DNA of 64,000 nt from VRUE01 sp963837695. Its GTDB lineage: Bacteria; Actinomycetota; Thermoleophilia; Solirubrobacterales; 70-9. Numbering within the stretch: position 1 is the stretch's first letter; the number at the start of each line of letters is the position of its first letter. The stretch lies in assembly GCA_963837695.1 (NCBI GenBank), contig CAWINZ010000005.1, forward strand, positions 2,046,001 to 2,110,000, read 5' to 3'. Positions 42,480 through 51,208 of this stretch are shown here, one piece after another. A program made the translations under genes and the position numbers. The notes below the pieces were generated by a model, which was not told the origin of the DNA, made no database searches, and saw nothing but the letters and a program-made list of their open reading frames with translations.

Positions 42480-44414
42480 TCAGGCTGCCTGCTCGGCGCG
42501 GTGGACCAGCGCGGCGAAATCGGCGAGCGCCATCGCCCCCAGCTCACCATCGGCATGCGAGCGCACGGCAACCTCGCCGGTCTCCTCCTCGCGGTCGCCG
42601 ACGACCAGCATGTAGGGGTTGCGGGCGATTTCGGCGTCGCGGACCTTCTTCCCGATCGACTCCGAGCGGCGGTCGACCTCGACCCTGACCCCGAGCTCGC
42701 GTATTTCCGCCGCGACCCTGTCGCCGAACTCGACGTGGCGGTCTGAGATCGGCAGCACTGTCGCCTGCACCGGCGCCAGCCAGACCGGGAAGCGCCCCCC
42801 GTAGTGCTCGATCAGGATCCCGGCGAAGCGCTCCAGCGAGCCAAGCAGGGCGCGGTGGATCATCACCGGCCGCTGCGGGTCGTCGTTCTGGTCGGTGTAG
42901 GAGAGGTCGAAGCGCTCCGGCATGAAGAAGTCCACCTGGCAGGTGCCGCACTGCCAGGAACGGCCGAGGGCATCGGTGATGTGGAAGTCGATCTTCGGCC
43001 CGTAGAAGGCGCCGTCGCCGGGGTTGAGCGTGAACTCGCGGCCCTGGCTCGCGAGCGCGTCGCGCAGCGCCGCTTCGGCCTGCTCCCACTGCTCCTCACT
43101 GCCAATCGATTTCTCCGGCCGGGTCGAGAGCTCGATGTGCACATCCTCGAAGCCGAAGCGGGCGTAGAGCTCGTCGATCGCCTCGCAGATGCCGGTCACC
43201 TCGTCGACGATCTGCTCCGGCGTGCAGTAGATGTGGGCATCGTCCTGGGTGAAGGCTCGGACCCGCAGCAGGCCGTGCAGAACGCCCTCGCGCTCGGCGC
43301 GGGAGACCTGCCCGAACTCGGCCATGCGCAGCGGCAGCTCGCGGTAGGAGTGGCGCTCGGCGTCGAAGACCAGGCAGGCGCCGGGGCAGTTCATCGGCCG
43401 GATCGCGTACTGGCGCTCCTTGGACTCGGTGAAGTACATGTTCTCCTGGTAGTTGTCCCAGTGGCCGGAGCGGTGCCAGAGCTCGACGTCCATCAGGTGC
43501 GGCGTCTTGATCTCGGTGTACTCGCGCTTGCGCAGCTGCTTTTGCACCTCGGCCTCGATCAGGCGCAGCAGCGTCGTGCCGTGTGCGAGCCAGAACGGCA
43601 TGCCGGGCGCCTCCTTGCGCAGCATGAAGATGCCGAGCTGGGGACCGAGGCGGCGATGGTCGCGTGCCTTCGCCTCCTTAATCCTCTCCAGATGCAGATC
43701 GAGATCCTTCTTCGAGAAGAACGCGGTGCCGTAGATCCGGGTCAGCATCGCGCGGCTCTCGTCGCCACGCCAGTAGGCGCCGGCGAGCGAGTTGAGTTTG
43801 ATCGCCTTGATCCGGCCGGTGCCGGGGCCGTGCGGGCCGCGACAGAGATCCTCGAAGGGGCCGTTGCGATAGAGCGAGACGGTCTCGACCCCTTCGTCGC
43901 GGACCAGGTCTTCGATCAGCTCGACCTTGTAGCCCTGATCCTGAGCGCGGAAGATCTCGATCGCCTCGGCCGGGGAGACGTCGCGACGCTCGAATCGCTC
44001 GTCGGCGCCGATGTGCGCCTGCATCGCCCGCTCGATCCGCTCGAGGTCGTCCTCGTTGATCTTGACGTCGGGCGGGAACTCGAAGTCGTAGTAGAAGCCC
44101 TGCTCGATCGGCGGCCCGATCGTCACCTTCGTCCCCGGGTAGAGCTCCATCACGGCCTCGGCCATGACGTGGGCGGCGTCGTGGCGGATCAGCTCCAGCG
44201 CCTCCGGGTCACGATCGGTGAGGATCGCGATCTCGCCCCCGTCGGGAAGCGGCGCGCCGAGGTCGCGCAACTCCCCGTCGACCCGGATCGCCAGCGCAGC
44301 CTTGGCCAGGCCTGGCCCGATAGCCGCCGCGGCGTCGGCGCCGGTGGCGCCGTCGGGCAGCTCCAGCGGCGTGCCGTCGGGCAGCCTCAAGGTGATCTTG
44401 GTCGCGGCCTCCAT
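42480..44414 (-). CDS. thrS: Threonine-tRNA ligase
   Basis: A 644-residue class II synthetase with an N-terminal TGS domain, the editing domain (RHDAAHVMAEAV), the catalytic core with zinc ligands including RPMNCPGACLVF, and a C-terminal anticodon domain (QATVLPISDRH). The start is ATG 44414; ATG 44423 would add three residues. Thr codons of unusual GC and no T-box-like leader were seen. Confidence 0.95.
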   Translation of the reverse strand: MEAATKITLRLPDGTPLELPDGATGADAAAAIGPGLAKAALAIRVDGELRDLGAPLPDGGEIAILTDRDPEALELIRHDAAHVMAEAVMELYPGTKVTIGPPIEQGFYYDFEFPPDVKINEDDLERIERAMQAHIGADERFERRDVSPAEAIEIFRAQDQGYKVELIEDLVRDEGVETVSLYRNGPFEDLCRGPHGPGTGRIKAIKLNSLAGAYWRGDESRAMLTRIYGTAFFSKKDLDLHLERIKEAKARDHRRLGPQLGIFMLRKEAPGMPFWLAHGTTLLRLIEAEVQKQLRKREYTEIKTPHLMDVELWHRSGHWDNYQENMYFTESKERQYAIRPMNCPGACLVFDAERHSYRELPLRMAEFGQVSRAEREGVLHGLLRVRAFTQDDAHIYCTPEQIVDEVTGICEAIDELYARFGFEDVHIELSTRPEKSIGSEEQWEQAEAALRDALASQGREFTLNPGDGAFYGPKIDFHITDALGRSWQCGTCQVDFFMPERFDLSYTDQNDDPQRPVMIHRALLGSLERFAGILIEHYGGRFPVWLAPVQATVLPISDRHVEFGDRVAAEIRELGVRVEVDRRSESIGKKVRDAEIARNPYMLVVGDREEETGEVAVRSHADGELGAMALADFAALVHRAEQAA

Positions 44415-44449
44415 CGACCCCATGCTACGCGGCGGGGCCCACATCGTTC

Positions 44450-44491
44450 AGTGGAACATTGGAGCCCCTGTAGGGGACACAAAGGTCCACT
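44450..44491 (-). terminator. Hairpin between the membrane protein gene and thrS
   Basis: AGTGGA (44450-44455) pairs with TCCACT (44486-44491), and CCCC (44465-44468) with GGGG (44473-44476) around TGTA. It starts in the stop codon of the membrane protein gene and ends before thrS. No T-run, so its strength as a terminator is uncertain. Confidence 0.45.
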
Positions 44492-46190
44492 ATGCGGCGG
44501 CTCGTGCCTGGCGCACGACGATCAGCGGGCATGGGCTGGGGCCACCGACCACGCCGCGGCGTTCCCAGACCGCGTATGGGCCGGCCTCGCGACGGAGGGT
44601 CAGCTGGCTGAACGGGGCGCGGGAAGTGCCGCTGGTGACGAAGAAGCGGATACCGCTCGGCGGCTTCCCTCCCGCGCCGCTTGCCGGTTCGATACAGACG
44701 CGGCCACCGCGCAGCTCCCAGACGATGTAGCGCTCGCCTTGTTCGTCGGCGAGCAGCTTGTCGGGGGCGAGGACGAGGGTCGAGCCGCCGGCCAGAAGGG
44801 GTCGCAGGCCAGTCAGAGCAGGCGAGTAGGAAGTCGGGCCGAGCGGTGCGTTGGCGAGGGCGAGCAACGAGCAGGTACCGGCCACCGCGAGGTACAGCAG
44901 CGCGACGGGCCGGCGCGACAGCGGCAGCAAGATCGCCAGGGTCGCCAATGGTGCCGCCACCTCGAGCGCCTTGGCGGACGTGTACGGAGTGCCCCCGGCG
45001 CGCGCCGCCAGATAGAGGAGTGCCACCGTGACCACTCCGGCGAGAATCGTCGTCTCGCGTCGGCGCCAGGAAACGACCAGCCCGTAGAGGAGCAGAAGCG
45101 CGGCAAAGGCCGCCCCGGCGAAGTACGCGAAGGCCGGCGCAGCTCCGCTGCCTGGTGCGAGGCGGAAATCGCCCGAGGGCCAGATGCCCAGCGCCGTGAA
45201 AGGTGAGATCTGGCCGAAGAGGTTGCCGAGGCCGGGGCCGCTGGGGTCGAAGGTCTCGAAACTGTGGAAATCGATCATCCGGCCCAGCTCAGGCAATGCT
45301 CCAACGAGGAAGACCGCGAGCGCCAGCAACAGGGGCCGAACCGGCAGGACACGCTCAAGCACCAGCCAGACCGCCAGGATGCCGAACAGCCAGATAAGCC
45401 CCGGGAAGCTGTAGGTGTAGACGGAGCCGATCGCGATGATCGCTGCCGGGACGTAGCGCAGCGGGAGGGCTTGCCAGGTTCTGGTGCTTTCGCGCAGGGC
45501 GAGGACGAAGGCGAGGACGAAAAGGGCCTGGATCACCTCCTTGAAAGCGCCTTGGGCGAAGTAGGAGGCGACCAGATATGGGAGGCCGACGAGGAGGGCC
45601 GCGGCGGTGCGACGCCACCATGGCTGGTCGGCGAAAGCGGCGAGGGCCGTCAGGGAGGCGACGGTCGCCGCGGCAACGGTGAGGCCGTCGAAGCCCTGGA
45701 CTATGCCTATGCCCAAGCCCTTGTTGAGGGCCACGACGACCGAGTGTGGGCCGAGCGGGTAGCCCTGGTGCAGCAGCGGTGAGCCGACGCCGTGGGCGAG
45801 GCGATCGGTCGCCAGCAGATGCTGCGACATGTCCGGGTTGAAGCCGGTGCCGAGGATGCCGAAGTGGCCTTCGACCGCGAAGGGAAGCGCGGTGGCAAGC
45901 AGCGCCCCGAGCGCTACCGGGAGACCGAATCGCAACGCCTCTCCCCCGCCCTCGATCCTGCCGCGCAGGAAGATCGCGGCGGCCAGCGTCATGACCAAGA
46001 CGACGATCGCCGAGATGGCTCCGTGACCTGGCATCCGCACCGTTGCCCAGCAGAGCGCGCAGACAAGCGCCAGCCCGACGGCGGGCGCGAGCCAAGACCA
46101 TCGCCGGACGCCGCAGAGCGTCAGCGCGGCCTGCCCGATCGCCAGGGAGGAGACGGAAACAGCCACGACCGCCAAGTAGGTCCCGATCAC
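44490..46190 (-). CDS. Large polytopic membrane protein, possible GT-C glycosyltransferase
   Basis: A 566-residue protein with about a dozen membrane helices and a soluble C-terminal region of around 110 residues. An external loop early in the chain (GFNPDMSQHLLATDRLAHG) has the Asp and His expected of GT-C lipid-sugar transferases such as DUF6541-like proteins. No catalytic motif is certain. It may move a polyprenyl-linked sugar to a wall polymer or protein. It is transcribed toward thrS. Confidence 0.65.
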   Translation of the reverse strand: MIGTYLAVVAVSVSSLAIGQAALTLCGVRRWSWLAPAVGLALVCALCWATVRMPGHGAISAIVVLVMTLAAAIFLRGRIEGGGEALRFGLPVALGALLATALPFAVEGHFGILGTGFNPDMSQHLLATDRLAHGVGSPLLHQGYPLGPHSVVVALNKGLGIGIVQGFDGLTVAAATVASLTALAAFADQPWWRRTAAALLVGLPYLVASYFAQGAFKEVIQALFVLAFVLALRESTRTWQALPLRYVPAAIIAIGSVYTYSFPGLIWLFGILAVWLVLERVLPVRPLLLALAVFLVGALPELGRMIDFHSFETFDPSGPGLGNLFGQISPFTALGIWPSGDFRLAPGSGAAPAFAYFAGAAFAALLLLYGLVVSWRRRETTILAGVVTVALLYLAARAGGTPYTSAKALEVAAPLATLAILLPLSRRPVALLYLAVAGTCSLLALANAPLGPTSYSPALTGLRPLLAGGSTLVLAPDKLLADEQGERYIVWELRGGRVCIEPASGAGGKPPSGIRFFVTSGTSRAPFSQLTLRREAGPYAVWERRGVVGGPSPCPLIVVRQARAAA

Positions 46191-46266
46191 AAGGCGGCGA
46201 GCCTAGACTCTTCCGCATGGCTCATGTCCCATCGGCGAGGCATCTCCTCCGTCGCCGGGATCCGCC

Positions 46267-46728
46267 TCACCGAGGTTCGTCTGCCTGCGACGGTCTGAGC
46301 TCGCCGCCGCCCAGCTCGGGTGGCAGGGCACGCGGCCCGTCGGGGTAGAGCGAGCGCAGCGTCTCCTCGCTCATCTCGAGGGTGTTCGCGGCCTCCGGCG
46401 GGGCGCCGAAGATCAGCCACAGCGCCTCTCCCTCGGTGTCGTTGAAGACCTGTCGACTCGATTCCGGCTCGACCAGGAGCGCGTCGAGCGGCCCGAGATC
46501 GAGCGCCTCACCGTCGACACGAACCCGCCCCCTTCCCTCCAGGACCACATACAGCTCCTCCGTGGCGAAGTGTCGGTGCAGAGTCGAGGCCTGACCCGGG
46601 CGCAGGCGCCAGAGGCGCGCACCGAAACCGCCGGCCCCGAGCTGCTTGCCGAGATCCGTGTTGAGCACCCGCATCTGGTTCGACTCCCGCCAGAACGCAT
46701 CTTTGGCACGCAGCAATTGGTGGCCCAT
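46267..46728 (-). CDS. Cupin-domain protein
   Basis: A 153-residue protein with a single cupin_2 barrel. The metal-binding motif 1 reads STLHRHFATEELYVVLEGRG (HxH, then Glu), and motif 2 is in EALWLIFGAP without the usual histidine. Such proteins bind a metal and may be isomerases, dioxygenases or sensors. The substrate is unknown. It is divergent from the Excalibur gene; the 144-base space holds both promoters. Confidence 0.78.
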   Translation of the reverse strand: MGHQLLRAKDAFWRESNQMRVLNTDLGKQLGAGGFGARLWRLRPGQASTLHRHFATEELYVVLEGRGRVRVDGEALDLGPLDALLVEPESSRQVFNDTEGEALWLIFGAPPEAANTLEMSEETLRSLYPDGPRALPPELGGGELRPSQADEPR

Positions 46729-46872
46729 AGGCGCTCCTCATCTCGTCGGCGATTCGCGGTGGAGCCATCATCCCAGGACCTGCATCGTCCAGTTGGATAA
46801 ACGCTTCAGTATGCAAAGTACTCCTTGACTAGTGCCATAGCTTTTCGCTCAACCGTCCAGAGCGAGAGGAGC

Positions 46873-47649
46873 ATGATGGGACTTGGGAATGCATTGTTGG
46901 TCGGGTCGCTGGGAGCCGTCGCGCTGCTTGCCTGCGCTCCAGCGGGAGCTTCGGCGGCGGATCTCGACTGTGGTGATTTTGCCAATCAGGCGGAAGCCCA
47001 GGAAAACCTGCTGCCGGGCGATCCGTACGGCCTCGATGGCGACAGCGACGGCATCGCCTGCGAGGACCTGCCGTGCCCCTGTGCTAGCGGAGGAGGCGGT
47101 GGGGGTGGAAGCACCGGAACGGGACCGCCACCCCCTCCTCCGCCGCCGAAGCTCGACAAGGCGGCGGCCCGTGCGGCTGCTGAGCGCAAGGCGCGGAAGT
47201 TCACGCGCCGACACCATGGCCTCGACACCGTCTCGTTGCGCCACTGCGGGCGTCGCGGGCGCCACCGCGTTCTCTGCCGCTTCGTCGCGCGCGGTAGGAC
47301 CAACACCGAACGGACGACGTGCAGCTTCAGCGTCATCGCGCGCGGCGAAGGAAGCAGCGCCTCGACGAGGATCGGCCCAATCCACTGCCGGGTACGCGTG
47401 CTCGCCATCCTCTCGCCGGCCAAAGCCAAGCGGGCGATGGAGGCAGCGGCACACGACATCGCCAAGGCGCCGGTGGTCGTCTACGCCCTCAATCGCCTCG
47501 ACGCTCGAGCCTTCTCCGGCGTTGGAGAGTGGACTCGAAAGTCCAACACCGGGTCAGAAGAACTCTGCTCGATCAAACTGGAAGCCGAACAGCCTCCGGC
47601 GCGGCCAATCGAGGTCAGAAGCAAGGGTCTGGACTGCCTGGCGATCTGA
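46873..47649 (+). CDS. Secreted Excalibur calcium-binding domain protein
   Basis: A 258-residue exported protein. After the signal peptide (LLVGSLGAVALLACAPAGASA) comes an Excalibur domain with the EF-hand-like loop DGDSDGIACEDLPCPC. A Gly/Pro-rich linker and a cysteine-containing C-terminal domain with no recognised fold follow. Calcium binding outside the cell is likely; the rest is unknown. ATG 46873 follows a good GAGAGGAG ribosome-binding site. The tRNA-Val gene starts three bases after the stop on the other strand. Confidence 0.78.
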   Translation: MMGLGNALLVGSLGAVALLACAPAGASAADLDCGDFANQAEAQENLLPGDPYGLDGDSDGIACEDLPCPCASGGGGGGGSTGTGPPPPPPPPKLDKAAARAAAERKARKFTRRHHGLDTVSLRHCGRRGRHRVLCRFVARGRTNTERTTCSFSVIARGEGSSASTRIGPIHCRVRVLAILSPAKAKRAMEAAAHDIAKAPVVVYALNRLDARAFSGVGEWTRKSNTGSEELCSIKLEAEQPPARPIEVRSKGLDCLAI

Positions 47650-47651
47650 GA

Positions 47652-47724
47652 TGGGCGCTACTGGGCTCGAACCAGTGACCTCCAGCTTGTCGAGCTGGCG
47701 CTCTCCCAACTGAGCTAAGCGCCC
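47652..47724 (-). tRNA. tRNA-Val (anticodon GAC)
   Basis: A full cloverleaf on the minus strand. Acceptor GGGCGCT pairs with AGCGCCC, the D-arm is GCTC/GAGC, and the anticodon stem CCAGC/GCTGG carries the loop TCGACAA. The T-arm is ACTGG/CCAGT with TTCGAGC. No CCA is encoded. GAC reads GUC (and GUU by wobble) valine codons. Confidence 0.95.
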
Positions 47725-47921
47725 CAGGCGGGAGAGCGGAATCTAGCAGCGAACGGCGCCCCTCAAGTCGCCGGTGCAAACTGCCGATTCAACTGGTGCA
47801 ACTTTCCAGCCTACGCGGTGTTTTTCTATTACAAGCCGCCAGCAGGGGGCGGCAAGCTTCAAAGCTCGAGGACCGACGAGCCAGCGACTTAGAACTCTCT
47901 GGTGGTACGTCCTTCGGAAAC

Positions 47922-47945
47922 AAAGGGCCCCAATTGGGGCCCTTT
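47922..47945. terminator. Bidirectional terminator downstream of zwf
   Basis: A perfect 24-base palindrome, AAAGGGCCCC AATT GGGGCCCTTT-type, followed by Ts in both directions. It lies 17 bases past the zwf stop. The rest of 47725-47921 shows no gene. Confidence 0.85.
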
Positions 47946-47961
47946 TCCGTTGTGGCGGGAA

Positions 47962-49437
47962 TCAGTCGACGTGGTCGGCGGGCAGATGCCAACGGCGAGG
48001 AGCGATCAGGTCGTCCATTGCCGGGGGTCCCCAGCTGCCGGGCTCGTAGCTCAGCACCGGCGGGGGATCCTCGAGCAGAGGCGCGGAGACCTCCCAAAGG
48101 CGCTCGATCCCGTCTGAGGTGGTGAAGAGCATGCGGTCGCCGAGCATCACGTCGTGGATCAGGCGCTCGTAGGCGTCGAGAGCGTTTTCGGTGCCGCCGA
48201 AGGTGTCCGCGTAGTTGAAGCGCATGTGCGCCTCGCCGAGATGCAGCGTCGGCCCCGGCACCTTGGCCAGGAACGATGCCGAGATGCTGCCCGGATCGCC
48301 CAGCTCGAAGGTGAGATGGTCGTGGCCGAAGGCCTCGGCGACCTGCTCGCAATCGAGCGGGAACATCCGACGCGGCGGCTGCTTGAAGGCGACGGTAAGC
48401 AGGTGGCGGTTCTCGGCCATGCGCTTGCCGGAGCGCAGGTAGAAGGGAACGCCGTCCCAGCGCCAGTTGTCGACGAAGGCCCGCAGGGCGACAAGGGTCT
48501 CCGTGTCGGAGCCCTCCGCCACCCCCTCCTCCTCGCGGTAGCCCGCGTACTGACCGCGGACCACGCCGGCGGGATCCAGGGGCGCCATCGAGTCGAAGAC
48601 CTTCTCCCGCTCGGCGCTAAGCGCCTTCGCCGCCATCGAAATGGGCGGCTCCATCGCGACGAAGCTGAGCACCTGGAACAGGTGCGTCACGATCATGTCG
48701 CGGAACGCCCCCGTTTCCTCATAGAAGCTCGCCCGCATCCCGATCGAGAGCGTCTCGGGAACGTCGATCTGCACATGGTCGATGTGGTTGCGGTTCCAGA
48801 CCGGCTCGAACATCCCATTGGCAAAACGCAGTGCCAGCAGGTTCTGCACGGACTCCCGGCCGATGTAATGGTCGATGCGGAATATCTCGTCCTCGCGAAA
48901 GACAGAGAGAAGGCAAGAGTTGAGCTCGCGAGCGGAAGCGAGGTCGAGCCCAAAGGGCTTCTCGGTGATCACGCGGGCCTCGCTGCCGAGCCCGAGCTCG
49001 CCCAGCGCGCGAACCGTCGGGCCTGCGGCCTGGGGCGGCAGGGACAGGTAGTACAGGACGCGAGCATCTCCGCCCAACTCCTCTCGCGCCGCCTCGACCG
49101 CACCGCCCAGGGGATCGAGCCCATCGCCGATCGAGACGAAGCTGAGGGTCTCGGCGAACCGGTCCCAGGCCTCGCGCGCCGGAGGGCGACGACCCGAGCC
49201 CTCGACCGCCTCGCGGGCCATTTCCCGGAACTCCGCCTCGCTGACCTCTCCCCTGGCCGTGCCGATAATGCGAAAGTTCCGCGGCATCAACCCCACCCGG
49301 GCGAGGTGGAACATCCCCGGCAGCAGTTTGCGCTTGGCAAGATCTCCGGTGGCTCCGAAGAGCACGATTACGTGATCCTCGGGAACGCGCTCATCGGTGC
49401 TGGGGACAGCCGGCTCGGTGAGGGTGACGGCGTTCAC
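47962..49437 (-). CDS. zwf: Glucose-6-phosphate 1-dehydrogenase
   Basis: A 491-residue enzyme that oxidises glucose-6-phosphate to 6-phosphogluconolactone, making NADPH. The nucleotide motif is LFGATGDLAKRKL. The active-site signature reads RIDHYIGRES with the catalytic His region. TEKPFG holds the substrate lysine. Length matches the family. No pentose-phosphate neighbour is in the window. Confidence 0.95.
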   Translation of the reverse strand: MNAVTLTEPAVPSTDERVPEDHVIVLFGATGDLAKRKLLPGMFHLARVGLMPRNFRIIGTARGEVSEAEFREMAREAVEGSGRRPPAREAWDRFAETLSFVSIGDGLDPLGGAVEAAREELGGDARVLYYLSLPPQAAGPTVRALGELGLGSEARVITEKPFGLDLASARELNSCLLSVFREDEIFRIDHYIGRESVQNLLALRFANGMFEPVWNRNHIDHVQIDVPETLSIGMRASFYEETGAFRDMIVTHLFQVLSFVAMEPPISMAAKALSAEREKVFDSMAPLDPAGVVRGQYAGYREEEGVAEGSDTETLVALRAFVDNWRWDGVPFYLRSGKRMAENRHLLTVAFKQPPRRMFPLDCEQVAEAFGHDHLTFELGDPGSISASFLAKVPGPTLHLGEAHMRFNYADTFGGTENALDAYERLIHDVMLGDRMLFTTSDGIERLWEVSAPLLEDPPPVLSYEPGSWGPPAMDDLIAPRRWHLPADHVD

Positions 49438-49539
49438 TGGATCAGCCTGACAGGTACCCAGGCCCCACTGCGCTCAAGCGCGAAACGAGCCGGAAAATGT
49501 CCGTTTGCCCTTGGCGTCAGCAATGACCAGGAGCCTTGG

Positions 49540-49929
49540 TCAGGTACGACTCTCCAGCCATCGGACGATTTCGTTGGGAGTTGCTTCACCGGCCGCGATC
49601 TTCTCCACCATGGGTACATCGGCATCGGGATCGGCATCGGTGATCGGCCGTCCGTTGGCCGCCAGGAAGCGCTCCACAGCGAGGAACGCACAGCGCTTGT
49701 TGCCGTCGGGGAGCGGGTGATTGCGGGCCAGGTGCTCCACCAGAACCGCGGCCTTCTCGATCAGGGTCGGATAGGCATCGTGGTCGCCGAACCCAGCGCG
49801 CGGCGTTGCAAGCGCAGAATCGGCTAAGGCAATGCGAGGCAGCCGAGCGACCTGCTCAGGGGTCGTCCCGAGTACCTCGGCTGCAATGCGGCAGTAGTCG
49901 CCGAACGTGACGTAGAAGACCCCGGCCAC
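49540..49929 (-). CDS. Doc/Fic-type death-on-curing toxin
   Basis: A 129-residue Fic-fold protein with the motif HPLPDGNKR at residues 71-79, close to the Doc variant HxFx(D)xNKR. Doc-type enzymes phosphorylate elongation factor Tu and stop translation. GTG 49929 follows a small upstream gene by 15 bases, which probably encodes its antitoxin. The pair lies between zwf and the first tRNA-Cys fragment, so it may be cargo of an older insertion or plain chromosome. Confidence 0.8.
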   Translation of the reverse strand: MAGVFYVTFGDYCRIAAEVLGTTPEQVARLPRIALADSALATPRAGFGDHDAYPTLIEKAAVLVEHLARNHPLPDGNKRCAFLAVERFLAANGRPITDADPDADVPMVEKIAAGEATPNEIVRWLESRT

Positions 49930-49944
49930 TTTTCGAGTGGCGGG

Positions 49945-50094
49945 CTACTGCGCCAAGCGGCGCAGCGTCTCCTCATGCTTTTTCATGGCCGCACGAAGAT
50001 CGCGGCGCTGCTCCTCTGGAGTGCCCGGGAGCCCCGATTTCATATCGGGTTTCTCAGTGGTCTTCGTGGGAGCGCTGGGAGCTTGCGGCTTCAT
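49945..50094 (-). CDS. Probable antitoxin partner of the Doc-type toxin
   Basis: A 49-residue protein with a Pro/Lys-rich start and a helical, charged C-terminus (EEQRRDLRAAMKKHEETLRR). It lies 15 bases upstream of the Doc gene in the same direction. The C-terminal helix could neutralise the toxin as Phd does, but there is no DNA-binding domain and no clear family match. Real but functionally inferred. Confidence 0.5.
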   Translation of the reverse strand: MKPQAPSAPTKTTEKPDMKSGLPGTPEEQRRDLRAAMKKHEETLRRLAQ

Positions 50095-50284
50095 CGCGAA
50101 CACATTGTTGCACCCAGCCTCTACGTCACCGGAAATCAGAGCCGGCGAACGGACCGGTGGGCCAGCCGTGGGCCGTTTTACATCCAGGGAATCGACAACA
50201 ACCGGATTCAGCCGGAGGAGCAAGTGGCCTGAGAAGACCGCGCAGGCTGCTCTAACAAGCCAAAACTCCGCTTGGCAGAGCAAA

Positions 50285-50328
50285 AGGCGCCTACCGGAAT
50301 CGAACCGGTGTAAACGGCTTTGCAGGCG
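50285..50328 (-). other. Attachment site: 3' half of tRNA-Cys, copy 1
   Basis: The 44 bases are identical to 59779-59822. Read on the minus strand they run from the anticodon loop CTGCAAA (anticodon GCA) through the 3' anticodon stem, variable loop, T-arm ACCGG/CCGGT and acceptor AGGCGCC to a discriminator T. The 5' half is missing, so this is an att copy, not a working tRNA. U73 and GCA are cysteine identity elements. Confidence 0.9.
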
Positions 50329-50396
50329 CGTTTACACCCGGCGCAATTGGCTTATTCAAGCGGTTTCGCCGAGCCGTGCCACCTTCTGTGCCACCG

Positions 50397-50642
50397 TCAG
50401 ACGCGCACGGGAGAGCCTAGCGGCGACTCTTTGATCGGAACCGTTTCGTCGCCATCGCGAGGACCCGCTGCAACGGGTTCAGGGGGTGCCTCCCGGATGC
50501 CTTCCGTCCCATCGCCTTCTCTCGGACCCAGGGTGGACAGCGTCGAGAATCCTCGCTTGGACTCGCCGCTCCCGCCACCCTTCTCGATGACTTCGGTCTC
50601 GTCCCCTTCGCGGGGACCCGATAGCCAGAGTTCCAGCCCCAA
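50397..50642 (-). CDS. Doubtful small acidic repeat protein
   Basis: An 81-residue frame from a TTG. It contains three imperfect repeats (SGPREGDETEVI, LGPREGDGTEGI, AGPRDGDETVPI) spaced 27-34 residues apart and encoded by related DNA units. There is no clear ribosome-binding site. It may be a small element gene, or the DNA repeats themselves may be binding sites near the left end of the element. The rest of 50329-50677 shows only TGGCAC direct repeats. Confidence 0.3.
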   Translation of the reverse strand: MGLELWLSGPREGDETEVIEKGGGSGESKRGFSTLSTLGPREGDGTEGIREAPPEPVAAGPRDGDETVPIKESPLGSPVRV

Positions 50643-50677
50643 GGGAGCACAGAAGTCAAAGTCGTCGGCATCGCTTT

Positions 50678-51208
50678 CTAGATTACCGCAGCAACCGTCG
50701 TCAAAATCAGACTAAGTACCAGGCCCGCGAGACCGGCGCCAACGAATCGATAGGCGTGGTGCGCCCGCCGGGCCTTGACGGCGTTCGTGTCGCGTGCTTC
50801 TGGAAGCATTCGAACGTAGTAGGTGGCGGCAAGGTCGCCGATCGCATGGGCGACGTTGCCGCTCAGTCGCTCGTCGGAAACCCGATCCTCTCCTGCCCTG
50901 AGAGAGATGCCTTGGTAGTCCTTTGGACTTAAGGCCCAAAGGGCTACCACGGCCGCAGAGAGCAGCAGGAGAGATGCGACGCTGAGCACCGCGCCCAAAG
51001 CAATCGTGAAGCCAAGAGTAAGACGGCCGGAAACGACGACCGAGGCACCAACGCTGGCACCAATCGAGAGTGCCAACCCCGAGAACGAGGCGATACCGGT
51101 CAGCTTGGAGTCCAATGCCCGAGCACGATCAAGCTCGTAGTCCACGTCAGCCCGCGCACATTCGAGGGTGGCCTTTGCTATCGCGGGGCGCAGCTTTCGT
51201 TGCTTCAT
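50678..51208 (-). CDS. Three-helix membrane protein coupled to a PIN toxin
   Basis: A 176-residue protein. The N-terminal helix RADVDYELDRARALDSKLTG is followed by two membrane helices (SGLALSIGASVGASVVV; FTIALGAVLSVASLLLLSAA), a soluble segment and a final helix (FVGAGLAGLVLSLILTTVAA). The layout resembles small membrane effector proteins of bacterial defence systems, with the motif LDxKxxG before the first helix, but this is resemblance only. It overlaps the PIN gene stop by four bases (ATGA), so it is produced with it. Confidence 0.7.
   Translation of the reverse strand: MKQRKLRPAIAKATLECARADVDYELDRARALDSKLTGIASFSGLALSIGASVGASVVVSGRLTLGFTIALGAVLSVASLLLLSAAVVALWALSPKDYQGISLRAGEDRVSDERLSGNVAHAIGDLAATYYVRMLPEARDTNAVKARRAHHAYRFVGAGLAGLVLSLILTTVAAVI

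Noticed and set aside
42804..45206. 800-residue plus-strand open frame
   Set aside because: It is antisense to thrS and the membrane protein gene, both well supported, and has no motif of its own.
50285..50328. A functional tRNA-Cys gene on the minus strand
   Set aside because: Only the 3' half (anticodon loop to discriminator base) matches. The adjoining bases cannot form the D-arm or the 5' acceptor strand, and the same fragment recurs at 59779, so it is an attachment site.
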